Assembly (NCBI RefSeq): GCF_019469165.1
Contig: NZ_CP048263.1
Location: 1 to 64,000, forward strand
Direction of reading: 5' to 3'
DNA length: 64,000 nucleotides
From: Gilliamella sp. ESL0443
GTDB lineage: Bacteria; Pseudomonadota; Gammaproteobacteria; Enterobacterales; Orbaceae
Shown piece by piece: positions 1-8,437 of the stretch (position 1 is the stretch's first letter; every line of letters begins with the position of its first letter). The notes beneath the pieces were generated by a model. The model saw only the letters and a list, made by a program, of their open reading frames with translations, did no database searches and was not told the DNA's origin. A program made the position numbers and the translations under genes.

Positions 1-725
1 CAACCTTTTTTCCTTTTAAGGTTATTAATATGATTATAACAGCTTATATAGTGGGTTTATCACAGAGTTATCCACAAAAAATAAATTTGTTTGCTTAAAT
101 TTTATCTTTTATTGTCTATAATTTAATCTTAATTATTTAGATCATTTTGGTTAAAAAAGTTATACATCTTAAATATTATGATCAATAAAAATGTAATTAT
201 GAGTTTTAATGATCATTATAAAGTTCGAAATATGATCTTTGATCATACTTAGCGACATTTATTTTATTAATTTAAATTTTAAAAATAACTAAGAATAGGG
301 TAATTAATTATCATTTTATTAATTTTTTAAAATACCTGAAAAAGAGATTTTTCTAAAAGATATTGGTGTTTTTAGTAGAAAGCTAATGTAACTAATGTTT
401 AAAAGTAGGATTATAAATATTTGTTTCTTTTAATTCGGAAGTGCTGTGAGGTGGCAGTACCATCATCACTTAAAATAATAGTACTTATTAAAAGCTATTT
501 AGGAAAAGGTTAAAATGTTTTTTTAAGTGTTAGATAATAATAAAATGGGTTAATTTCTATATCTAAATGAATTTTTAATTAGGTTATTATTTAGTTTTTT
601 AGAATTGATATATTAATTTTTGATAGTTACTTTCGTTAACTTATTTGTTTGCTGTAAAAGTGATTGATTTTTGTAAAAGCAAATTTATACTTAGTAAGAT
701 TATATTTTTATTGTGAGGTTATTTT
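1..725. other. Long non-coding region upstream of hda
   Basis: About 725 bases with no credible gene; every frame is broken by stops. It is extremely AT-rich. The left part holds a perfect DnaA box and a cluster of GATC sites (separate entry). The right part must contain the hda promoter, but many AT-rich hexamers fit and none stands out. Nothing else is recognised. Confidence 0.6.
56..244. promoter_or_regulatory. DnaA box plus GATC cluster; possible edge of a replication origin
   Basis: TTATCCACA at 68-76 is an exact consensus DnaA box. It lies inside ACAGAGTTATCCACA, which I recall as the sequence around box R4 of E. coli oriC. Five GATC sites follow within 105 bases (140, 180, 211, 234, 241), far denser than expected at this base composition. 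AT-rich DNA, DnaA box and GATC cluster are hallmarks of enterobacterial-type origins. Only one strong box is visible and the flank to the left is missing, so DnaA/SeqA-type regulation of hda, or chance, remain alternatives. Confidence 0.4.
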
Positions 726-1409
726 ATTACTCTTTCACAGTTGCCTTTACCTTTTATATTACCTAATAACGAAACATTTGATAGTTTTTATGTAGGTAAT
801 AATCAATTATTGTTTGAATCTTTGCAAACCTTACTTGATAAGGAAGGCTTCAACGTCTTTTATATATGGTCAGCAAGTGCCGCTGGTCGTACTCATCTAT
901 TACATGCTTCATGTCAAAATAAGTTAGCAAGCTATATTCCTTTAAAACAGCATGTTCTACTTGTACCTGAGATTTTACAAGGTTTAGATAATTATGATTT
1001 GGTTTGTTTAGATGATATTGATGCGATAGCAGGTCATCGTGATTGGGAAGAAGCAATATTTGATCTTTTTAATCGTTTAACCGAAAAAAACGTTAGTAAA
1101 TTATTGATAACTGCCAGTGCCCCTCCAAAACAAGTTCCTTTTATACTACCTGATTTGGTATCAAGGTTAACGTGGGGGCAAGTTTATCAGTTAAAAGAGT
1201 TAAGTGATGAGGATAAATTAAAAGCTTTACAACTTAGGGCTAAGCTAAGTGGATTTGAGCTATCAACGGAAGTTGGATTATTTTTGTTAAAACGTGTTAA
1301 TCGCGATATGCGAACTTTATTTTCTCTAATGGAAGAGTTTGAAGTAGCTACGTTAGCTCAACAACGCAAATTAACCATTCCTTTTATTAAACATATTTTG
1401 GATTTATGA
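726..1409 (+). CDS. hda: DnaA regulatory inactivator Hda
   Basis: Hda is the AAA+ DnaA homologue that, with the DNA-loaded beta clamp, stimulates hydrolysis of DnaA-bound ATP and prevents re-initiation. The protein follows E. coli Hda throughout, with conserved blocks such as GRTHLLHA, LSDEDKLKALQLRA and QRKLTIPF, and it ends at the usual place. No ATG fits. A TTG at 741 would cut off the glutamine of the clamp-binding motif QLPLPF. An ATT at 726 keeps the motif and has GAGG at 715-718 seven bases upstream, so I start there (227 aa). I recall E. coli hda also using a non-AUG start. The next gene begins one base after the stop, so the two are probably co-transcribed. Confidence 0.87.
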   Translation: MTLSQLPLPFILPNNETFDSFYVGNNQLLFESLQTLLDKEGFNVFYIWSASAAGRTHLLHASCQNKLASYIPLKQHVLLVPEILQGLDNYDLVCLDDIDAIAGHRDWEEAIFDLFNRLTEKNVSKLLITASAPPKQVPFILPDLVSRLTWGQVYQLKELSDEDKLKALQLRAKLSGFELSTEVGLFLLKRVNRDMRTLFSLMEEFEVATLAQQRKLTIPFIKHILDL

Positions 1410-1410
1410 A

Positions 1411-2190
1411 ATGAAAAAGAAACCTGAAGCTATTGTTTTTTTCGATTTAGATGGAACCTTATTTAATAAAGATATAGATGTGTTACCTAGTTCTTATGAT
1501 GCAATTAGAAAACTAAAACAAAATAATATTGTACCAATAATTGCAACTGGTAGAACACCACCTGAAGCGGTTGATTTGATGAGGGATACTGGTATAGATT
1601 CAATTATTGGTATGAATGGCCAAGTAGTTATTTATGAAAAAGAGGTCGTTTTCACAAACAATATTGATAAAAATCTCATTACTCGATTATATGAATATTC
1701 AAGAGAAAAGATGAATATTCCATTATCTTTCTATAGCTATAAGACTATGCGAGTGAGTGAAAACAGTCTTCCAGCTCAAAAATTCTATACTTCTTTAAAA
1801 CAACAAGTACCTCCTGTTGATGATCAAATTTACTTAAAAGAACCGATTCAAATGTTATTACTGCTTTGTGAACAAAGCGAATCACCTTATAGAGAAGTTT
1901 TTCCTGAATTGACGTTTATCCGTAATACACATTATTGTGTTGATGTTTTTAATCATGGCGGTTCTAAAGGTAATGGCATTAAAGAATTATTAAAAACTAA
2001 AGGTTTTAATGACGTGCCTACTTATGCCTTTGGTGATGGTATGAATGATTTTGAAATGTTCCTAACCGTTGACCATCCTGTAGCAATGAGCAATGCGGTT
2101 GATCAGCTAAAAGAAAAAGCTGAATATGTCACTGATACCAATAATAATGATGGCATAGCGAAGGCATTGAAAAAGTTTGGATTAATTTAA
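1411..2190 (+). CDS. Cof-type HAD-superfamily phosphatase
   Basis: A 259-aa haloacid dehalogenase-like hydrolase. Motif I is FFDLDGTLF near residues 10-18, where the first Asp is the phosphorylated nucleophile. Motif II is the Thr in IATGRT near residue 46. The C-terminal motif GDGMNDFEMF near residues 210-219 binds Mg. The cap between them fits the Cof/YidA (IIB) subfamily, which hydrolyses small sugar and cofactor phosphates; the substrate cannot be read from sequence. It starts one base after the hda stop and is followed by a hairpin terminator. Confidence 0.8.
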   Translation: MKKKPEAIVFFDLDGTLFNKDIDVLPSSYDAIRKLKQNNIVPIIATGRTPPEAVDLMRDTGIDSIIGMNGQVVIYEKEVVFTNNIDKNLITRLYEYSREKMNIPLSFYSYKTMRVSENSLPAQKFYTSLKQQVPPVDDQIYLKEPIQMLLLLCEQSESPYREVFPELTFIRNTHYCVDVFNHGGSKGNGIKELLKTKGFNDVPTYAFGDGMNDFEMFLTVDHPVAMSNAVDQLKEKAEYVTDTNNNDGIAKALKKFGLI

Positions 2191-2197
2191 GATAAAA

Positions 2198-2230
2198 AAA
2201 ATCATCTAATTGTTTAGATTAGATGATTTT
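2198..2230. terminator. Bidirectional hairpin terminator
   Basis: A 12-bp inverted repeat (2198-2209 with 2219-2230) separated by 9 bases. A run of A before it and of T after it let it work on both strands. It sits between the convergent HAD phosphatase and transporter genes. The stem is AT-rich, so its strength is uncertain. Confidence 0.6.
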
Positions 2231-2253
2231 AAGTTTAATTATATTACTTTTGT

Positions 2254-3759
2254 TTAGTGGTGTTGTTTAAAGCCTACATTATTATTACCAAAACAGTTGT
2301 CATACTCAAAGCCTGTTAACTCTTTAACTAAACTTCTTATTTCTGGTGTTGCATCTTGTTTTTTGCCACCATTTTTTAATCTATCAAGTTCTTGAATAAT
2401 AAGTGCATGAGTCGATTTATCTAATTTCATACGATATGTGAAGAAGATACCTAATAGTGCCATTCCACACACACCGAAGATTAATACTAAGTTAATTGCA
2501 GTAACGGCACTCTCTGGTTGAACAGCATCTACGCCAGACACAAAACCAGAATATTTCAATACAATACCTAAGACAAAGACGATAGTTGCACGCATTAATT
2601 TACCGGCCATGGTCATAGCACCAGCATAAATACCTTCGCGACGTCTTCCTGTTAGTACTTCATCGATATCTGCTAAAAATGTGTATACACTCCAAGGAAT
2701 ATAATAAACACCACCCGTTCCTAATCCAAACCAAATAGTAATACCAATTACAATCCATGTAACATGAGGCATATTAAAGTAGTAGACACCGATATAGCCG
2801 ATTACCGAAGATATTACTATCAATATTGCAATAACAAATGGTCTTTTGAATCCACGTTTTACACACCAAGCCATGAAAAAGGCAGTTGAGATTAATTGGC
2901 AAATACTACTTAAACTGTTCATCTGTGAAACGAAGGTTTTTGGTTGGCCTAAGTTAAATACTACGAAATAAGTAAATGTTGCCGCAAATAACCATTCAGC
3001 ACCAAAGCCAAATAGATACATACCTAAATGGTTTCTAAAAGTTTTTAAACGGAAAGTTGAAAAAACATCTGAAAATAATTTAACAATACTTTCCCAAAGG
3101 CCAGAAGTTGTTTCATCTTCAATTTCATCAACTGATTTTTCCCAGCTATTAAAATAAAGTAAAATTAGTGCTATCGCCATAATAGATGCATAAGTAATAC
3201 CTGTTAATAAGAATGGTAGTGGAGAGTCTTTACCATCAAATAGATAGAAAAATACACCAGGAATAGCTGCAGCTAAGAAGTTTGCTACTTTACCAAACAT
3301 CGCTTTGGAACCTGCTAGGTAAGTTCTTTGATCGAAGTTTTTAGTCATCTCTACCGGTAAAGTATTATATGGAATCATAATCATGGTATAGATGAATTCA
3401 AATAAAATATAAGTAGTTAAGTAGTACCAGAAATTCATCCCATCTACCCAAAGTAATGGGTAAATAATCATACATGGAATAGCAAATAGGATGAAGAATC
3501 GACGGCGACCAAATCGACGTCCAAGTTTTGTATGGTTAAAGTTATCAGTAATAAAACCCATTAGTGGATTTAAAATTACATCTAAATAGGTAGCTATAGA
3601 AAAAATTAACGTTGCTTGAAATGCCGAAAGTCCACAAAATGTTGTATAAAAGTATAGTAACCAAGCGGCACTAATTGCTAGAGCACCACTTCCTATCAAA
3701 TTACCACTACCATACGAAAATCGAGTGAGTGTGGTTATTTTTTTCTGATTATCAGCCAT
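2254..3759 (-). CDS. GPH-family sugar:cation symporter, probable oligogalacturonide transporter (TogT-like)
   Basis: A polytopic inner-membrane protein of about 501 aa in the glycoside-pentoside-hexuronide:cation symporter family of MFS-fold carriers. The N-terminal segment RFSYGSGNL, the loop after TM2 with DNFNHTKLGRR and about twelve hydrophobic segments are typical. The start at 3759 (MADNQKK) follows a minus-strand AAAGGA; a longer 525-aa reading has no ribosome-binding site. It is divergent from the KdgM-like porin and has a KdgR-like box just upstream of its start. Dickeya TogT, an oligogalacturonide carrier, belongs to this family, so oligogalacturonides are the likely substrate. The specificity is inferred from neighbours. 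Confidence 0.8.
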   Translation of the reverse strand: MADNQKKITTLTRFSYGSGNLIGSGALAISAAWLLYFYTTFCGLSAFQATLIFSIATYLDVILNPLMGFITDNFNHTKLGRRFGRRRFFILFAIPCMIIYPLLWVDGMNFWYYLTTYILFEFIYTMIMIPYNTLPVEMTKNFDQRTYLAGSKAMFGKVANFLAAAIPGVFFYLFDGKDSPLPFLLTGITYASIMAIALILLYFNSWEKSVDEIEDETTSGLWESIVKLFSDVFSTFRLKTFRNHLGMYLFGFGAEWLFAATFTYFVVFNLGQPKTFVSQMNSLSSICQLISTAFFMAWCVKRGFKRPFVIAILIVISSVIGYIGVYYFNMPHVTWIVIGITIWFGLGTGGVYYIPWSVYTFLADIDEVLTGRRREGIYAGAMTMAGKLMRATIVFVLGIVLKYSGFVSGVDAVQPESAVTAINLVLIFGVCGMALLGIFFTYRMKLDKSTHALIIQELDRLKNGGKKQDATPEIRSLVKELTGFEYDNCFGNNNVGFKQHH

Positions 3760-3782
3760 AAATCTATTTCCTTTAATAATTA

Positions 3783-3797
3783 TGAAATACTGTTTTA
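3783..3797 (+). promoter_or_regulatory. KdgR-like operator upstream of the transporter
   Basis: TGAAATACTGTTTTA matches the KdgR consensus as I remember it (TGAAACATTGTTTCA) at 12 of 15 positions. The identical 15-mer occurs on the opposite strand at 4015-4029, at the other end of the same intergenic region. This box lies 24 bases upstream of the transporter start, where a repressor would block transcription. Confidence 0.65.
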
Positions 3798-3970
3798 AAA
3801 TTATTATTGAAATAATACTAAATTTATACAAATTAATTTTAATTTTTTTTTAGAAATGTGACGTTGGTAACAAATTATTTTGATTTTTAAGGTATATATA
3901 TTAATATTATTTTAAATAAAAATTAAATATATCATATAGTTATTGTTTTTTTTGAATTGTTTTCTGAAAC

Positions 3971-3986
3971 TGTGATCTTATTAACA
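3971..3986 (+). promoter_or_regulatory. CRP-like site between transporter and porin genes
   Basis: TGTGA-N6-TAACA, one mismatch from the core TGTGA-N6-TCACA of the cAMP-CRP site. It lies between two KdgR-like boxes in the divergent regulatory region. CRP activation of kdgM is known in enteric pectinolytic bacteria. No binding evidence beyond the match. Confidence 0.5.
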
Positions 3987-4014
3987 GAAAAAATTAATAA
4001 AATAATAAAAAATA

Positions 4015-4029
4015 TAAAACAGTATTTCA
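4015..4029 (-). promoter_or_regulatory. KdgR-like operator upstream of the porin gene
   Basis: The reverse complement is exactly the 15-mer found at 3783-3797. A TATAAA hexamer at 4013-4018 overlaps its edge and could be the -10 of the porin operon, giving repression by occlusion. The porin ATG is 32 bases downstream. Confidence 0.65.
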
Positions 4030-4061
4030 AAAAATAAATTTAAAAATTTAGGAAAACAATA

Positions 4062-5624
4062 ATGAGTCAATTTAAATTAAAAAAAATACCGCTTTTAATG
4101 TTTCTGTCTACCTTTCCTATTTATTCTTTTGCTGGTCAAACAACTTTTCAATATGAACATAACTGGAAATCTATGGATAGGATTCATGGGGATACAATTA
4201 AGTTAATCCATAAAACCGACGATAATTGGCAATATGAATTTAAATTTGGTGTTACTGAAGGTGGCGGGAACAAACGTGATGTTTTATATGATGATATGCA
4301 AGGTGGATCAGGTGGTGTCGTTATTCAAAAAACATTTACGCTTGATGATGGATGGGGATCGATTATTCCATCATTAGAATTAGGTTTTAGCAAGGATTCA
4401 ACTCTTTATCAACCAGGATTGAAATATAGTTATAAAATTAATAGTGATTGGTCAACAAGTTTGCGCTATCGTTATGAATGGAAAAAAATATCTCATGCTG
4501 AACGTTATAAAAGAGCCAAAATAGCTGGCAAACAAGTTAAATATGTTGCTAGTAGTAATACAGGAAGGAATCGTTTAGATTGGGCATTAATGTATTCTGG
4601 TATAAAAGCATTTAATTTTGCCTATACCTTTAACTATTATATTGGTGATTATACTAACAATTCTTATAAAGCCTTGAAAAAAGGTTTTTCTAAAAATGAA
4701 TATAAAGCTTATAACAATAAAAAAACTGATTATGAGCAAGAATTTAAAATTACCTATAATTATTCAAAATTGTTCCGTCCTTATTTTTCCATTTCTGATG
4801 TATCGAAAAATAAAACCACAAATACTCGACAAGCTAAGTTTAAAGTTGGTTTCAATTACGCATTCGGTCAATCAAATAGCAAAGATTCTAATTTCGCTTA
4901 TAAAACCTATTTCAAATATGCGCATCATTATGGTTTAACTTCACATTACCATGGTGATAGTTTTGGTCTTTATACAGATTTTGATAAGAAAGGCTATGTT
5001 GGTCTAAGTGTAAATACCTATAACCAATTAAAAAATAGATTATTCTTTGATGATATTGTTTCTAGTCATTATCAAATTTATGGAGGTTACAATTTTTATT
5101 TAGCTGATAATTGGGTACTAACACCAAATATGGAAGTTAGATTCTATTCAGGTGGTGGTTATAAAGCTAAAAGTAAAGAAAACTTACCCCATTATCAGTT
5201 AGGTGATGTAAGTGATTCACAACGTCCAGGTGTTCGTTATTCTCCCGCTTTAAAATTGACTTGGTTACAAAGTGATGATCTATCTTTTTATGGCCAATAT
5301 CGATTTGAATATCGCAAAGTTTCAAGAAGTAAACGCGAAGATAGTGTTCAAGGTTATGTCGATAATCGAGCGCGCAATCGTTTTGATATAGGTACTGATA
5401 TTAATCTAACTCCTGATTGGAACATTGGCTATCGCTTCTCATACTTAAAAGGGAACTATGTATTACACAATGATAAAAAGCATGATTATCAACAAGAACT
5501 GGATATAAATTGGCAAGCAACCAAAGTTTGGCAAGTTAACTTTGCTGCAGAAGATGTGGCAAAAAGTGTTCATTCTGACGCAAGGGAAGCTAAGTTAGCA
5601 CTAGGATTATCTTATTTGTTTTAA
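4062..5624 (+). CDS. kdgM: Double-length KdgM-type oligogalacturonate porin (two fused barrels)
   Basis: KdgM porins are 12-stranded outer-membrane barrels of about 230 aa that admit acidic oligogalacturonides. This protein has 520 aa. After a signal peptide (1-24, ending YSFA) it holds two consecutive KdgM-like units, about 25-268 and 279-520. Both have an amphipathic strand pattern, an RYxxEWKK/RFEYRK strand followed by a charged loop and an R-N-R motif, and end in a porin-like terminus (KVGFNYAF; LALGLSYLF). The only stop lies after the second unit, so they form one chain. GGAAAA upstream is a plausible ribosome-binding site. It leads an operon with the esterase and two pectate lyases and has KdgR- and CRP-like sites upstream. 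Transport of oligogalacturonides is inferred from family and context. Confidence 0.82.
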   Translation: MSQFKLKKIPLLMFLSTFPIYSFAGQTTFQYEHNWKSMDRIHGDTIKLIHKTDDNWQYEFKFGVTEGGGNKRDVLYDDMQGGSGGVVIQKTFTLDDGWGSIIPSLELGFSKDSTLYQPGLKYSYKINSDWSTSLRYRYEWKKISHAERYKRAKIAGKQVKYVASSNTGRNRLDWALMYSGIKAFNFAYTFNYYIGDYTNNSYKALKKGFSKNEYKAYNNKKTDYEQEFKITYNYSKLFRPYFSISDVSKNKTTNTRQAKFKVGFNYAFGQSNSKDSNFAYKTYFKYAHHYGLTSHYHGDSFGLYTDFDKKGYVGLSVNTYNQLKNRLFFDDIVSSHYQIYGGYNFYLADNWVLTPNMEVRFYSGGGYKAKSKENLPHYQLGDVSDSQRPGVRYSPALKLTWLQSDDLSFYGQYRFEYRKVSRSKREDSVQGYVDNRARNRFDIGTDINLTPDWNIGYRFSYLKGNYVLHNDKKHDYQQELDINWQATKVWQVNFAAEDVAKSVHSDAREAKLALGLSYLF

Positions 5625-5660
5625 TCGATAAAAGTGTTAAAAACAGTTAGTGGTGAAAAA

Positions 5661-7217
5661 ATGATAAAGAAAATTTTTTTCGGATTTTTATTGGTTGTCA
5701 CTTCAATCAATCAAGTATTGGCAAGTACTGTAATACAAGGTTATGTTTATGTTAATAAACCAGTTGTTTCATCGGTGATAGTCCGTGATGTGAATAATAA
5801 AATTTTAAAAACAGCGACTAATAGCGATGGGTTTTATCAACAAGATGTTTCTGAACTGACTCCACCACTAATTGTTTTTAGTAATGAAAACTCACTTGCC
5901 CGAAAAGCGGATGAAGGGCAAATGTGTAACGGTAATTGTTTGGTTTCATACGTTCATACCTTACAAAAAGATGAAAAAAATACTGTTAATATTAATCCAT
6001 TAACTGATTTTTTAACTAGTGAACTAGCTAAACAAATCAATCTTCTAGGCCCAGAACAATTTACTGATAATCAATTATCTTTTTCAATAGATGATGCTGC
6101 ATTAAGCCATGCTTATAAAAATTATCATTTGCTGTTTGATAAAGCATTACGCCAAGTAGGTATTATTGCTAATTCTTTTGATCCACTTACCACCGAAAAT
6201 CCAGATATTAACAAGCTACTTAATGTAATGTACTTTAATCGTGGATACGATTCTTCTACTGGTAAAGTAAGTGGTACTGTATTGTTTGATATGCGTTTAA
6301 GACCCATTAGCCAAGATTCACCTTTTGATTATGATCAGGCAGTTAAGCAAAAAGAAAGAAATATAAATGCTAAGCAACGTATTTTTATTTTAGGTGATTC
6401 GACTGCGTCCAACTATGATAAAAAAGTTTATCCAAGAATGGGATGGGGCCAAGTTTTTGATCAGTTTATTGATGATAAGGCTGATACGGTTGTCATCAAT
6501 GGCGCACAGTCAGGCCGTTCAAGCCGTAGTTTCAAAACTGAAGGATGGTTCGATTTACTGATCCCTTTAATGAAAAAAGGTGATTATATGATCATCGCTT
6601 TTGGACATAATGATGAAAAATGTAACGGTAACAATCCGAAACGAGGTAAAGTGGATGTTGCTAATTTATGCACTTATCCTAATGATGATAATAACCAAAA
6701 ACAGTATCCATCAACGCAAGAAAATATGTCATTCCAATCCTCTTTAGAAGGTTATCTCGCTGTGGCAAAAGCGTTGGATATGACGCCAATTTTAATGACA
6801 CCAGTCACCCGTTATAAAGATAAGAATAATAACATTGCTTATCAAAATACTAATCCTGTTAGTCATACGCATTATACCGCCAATAAACCAGGTTTTGCTT
6901 ATTGGGGAGATTATTCGAATACGATTAAACATACGGCAAAAGTTAATCAAGTTGCTTTAATTGATTTGGAGTCATTTAGTATTGATTTTGCGAACCAACA
7001 CAAAGATGACTGGCAGTCTTACTGGTTAGCTGTAGATCCTAATGATCCTAAATATCCTTATTATAAAAATCAAACTTCTGGCGTGATTAACAATCCTGAT
7101 GCTACGCATTTTCAAGAAAAAGGCGCATTAGCTATCGCCAAAATTATTGCTAATGCCATAAACAACGATCCTTGGTTACAGCAAGGAATCACTTTCGATC
7201 AAACTCAGATTAACTAA
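5661..7217 (+). CDS. Exported SGNH/GDSL pectin acetylesterase (PaeY-like, CE12-type)
   Basis: Removes acetyl groups from pectin or rhamnogalacturonan so that lyases can act. A signal peptide (MIKKIFFGFLL to about residue 22) is followed by about 200 aa of a beta-rich N-terminal region and then an SGNH hydrolase domain. Block I is GDSTASNY near 245 with the Ser nucleophile, block III is GHND near 315, and block V is DATHF near 480 with catalytic Asp and His. Size and arrangement match Dickeya PaeY (about 550 aa). The start at 5661 gives a normal signal peptide; a GTG at 5634 would add nine residues before it. It lies 36 bases after the porin and 18 before the PL1 lyase, so it is in the same operon. 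Confidence 0.82.
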   Translation: MIKKIFFGFLLVVTSINQVLASTVIQGYVYVNKPVVSSVIVRDVNNKILKTATNSDGFYQQDVSELTPPLIVFSNENSLARKADEGQMCNGNCLVSYVHTLQKDEKNTVNINPLTDFLTSELAKQINLLGPEQFTDNQLSFSIDDAALSHAYKNYHLLFDKALRQVGIIANSFDPLTTENPDINKLLNVMYFNRGYDSSTGKVSGTVLFDMRLRPISQDSPFDYDQAVKQKERNINAKQRIFILGDSTASNYDKKVYPRMGWGQVFDQFIDDKADTVVINGAQSGRSSRSFKTEGWFDLLIPLMKKGDYMIIAFGHNDEKCNGNNPKRGKVDVANLCTYPNDDNNQKQYPSTQENMSFQSSLEGYLAVAKALDMTPILMTPVTRYKDKNNNIAYQNTNPVSHTHYTANKPGFAYWGDYSNTIKHTAKVNQVALIDLESFSIDFANQHKDDWQSYWLAVDPNDPKYPYYKNQTSGVINNPDATHFQEKGALAIAKIIANAINNDPWLQQGITFDQTQIN

Positions 7218-7235
7218 TAAAAAGGTATTTGTTAA

Positions 7236-8402
7236 ATGAAAAAATTAATCATTGCGCTATTAGTTCCTTTGGCAATTAATTCATCTATTGCTGCATGTCA
7301 TGCATTATCTCCGTCTCCTATCAAAATTAGAGAAGCTCGTGATGTTGCACCTAGAGACGGTTTTGGTGGTTATGATTTAGCGACAAATACGGGCACGATC
7401 GGTGGCGCTAAAGCAAATGAAAAAATGATCTTTATGGTGAATAACAAAAAAGATCTTTTAGATGCGATTGCGATCAATAAAAATCAGCCTCGTATTATTC
7501 AAGTCTCTGGGATTATAGATATTAGTGAAGGCAAACCTTATAAAGACTTTGATGATCAAAAATCTCGTTCGTTGATCAAAATTCCTAGTGATACCACATT
7601 AATTGGTGTTGGTAATAATGCTGGTTTTATCAATGGTTCACTTATGTTGTCTAAAGTAAATAATGTCATTATTCGAAATTTAAAAATTGAAGCACCAATT
7701 GATGTTGCGCCAAAATTTGAAGAGGGAGATGGATGGAATGCTGAATGGGATGGGATAAATATTATTACCTCAACTTATGTTTGGATTGATCATGTCACTC
7801 TAACTGATGGTAAATTTACCGATGATATGTACCAGGAAAAAGATGGCTGGAAATATGTACAACATGATGGTTTATTGGATATTAAGCGTGGTAGTGATTT
7901 CATTACTATCTCTTATTGTCTATTTGAAAACCATGATAAGACTATGTTAATTGGCCATAGTGATAAAAATGCTGATCAGGATGAGAATAAGTTAAATATC
8001 ACGCTTCATCATAATGTTTTTTTAGACATCACTCAACGCGCACCAAGAGTAAGGTTTGGCAAAATCCACATGTATAACAACCTGTTTAAAGGATCGGTTA
8101 ATAAATCTAAAACTGTATACCCATATCAATACTCTATTGGCTTAGGCTACAAAGGCAGCGTGCTTTCGGAAAATAATCAATTTATGATTGATGGTTTAAA
8201 AGATAACTGCAAAGTAGCTAAACAGTTTAAAGGCGATAACCTTCGGGATAATAATTCTCTATTTAATCAATCTAAGTTGAAATTATCATCATGTGGTTTT
8301 GTTGATAATTTGAATTGGTCTGTGCCTTATCAATATAGCGTGGATGATATTAAGCAATTTAGTAAAAACTATGGACGATTAGTCGGTAGTGGAAAGCTTT
8401 AG
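7236..8402 (+). CDS. Exported pectate lyase, polysaccharide lyase family 1
   Basis: Cleaves polygalacturonate by beta-elimination with Ca as cofactor. It has 388 aa with an N-terminal signal peptide ending near SSIAA. PL1 parallel beta-helix motifs are present: WDGI near 171 with a Ca-binding Asp, WIDHVTL near 182, GLLDIKRGSDFITIS, and RAPRVRFGK near 267 with the catalytic Arg. It belongs to the porin-esterase-PL1-PL9 operon. Whether it is periplasmic or secreted cannot be decided; no type II secretion genes are in the window. Confidence 0.88.
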   Translation: MKKLIIALLVPLAINSSIAACHALSPSPIKIREARDVAPRDGFGGYDLATNTGTIGGAKANEKMIFMVNNKKDLLDAIAINKNQPRIIQVSGIIDISEGKPYKDFDDQKSRSLIKIPSDTTLIGVGNNAGFINGSLMLSKVNNVIIRNLKIEAPIDVAPKFEEGDGWNAEWDGINIITSTYVWIDHVTLTDGKFTDDMYQEKDGWKYVQHDGLLDIKRGSDFITISYCLFENHDKTMLIGHSDKNADQDENKLNITLHHNVFLDITQRAPRVRFGKIHMYNNLFKGSVNKSKTVYPYQYSIGLGYKGSVLSENNQFMIDGLKDNCKVAKQFKGDNLRDNNSLFNQSKLKLSSCGFVDNLNWSVPYQYSVDDIKQFSKNYGRLVGSGKL

Positions 8403-8437
8403 AATTATTGAAATAAACAAAAATGTTAGGACCCATA

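Noticed and set aside
4696-4938. An 80-codon frame inside the porin gene
   Set aside because: Shadow frame within the KdgM-like coding sequence; low-complexity Lys/Ile/Asn product without a start signal.
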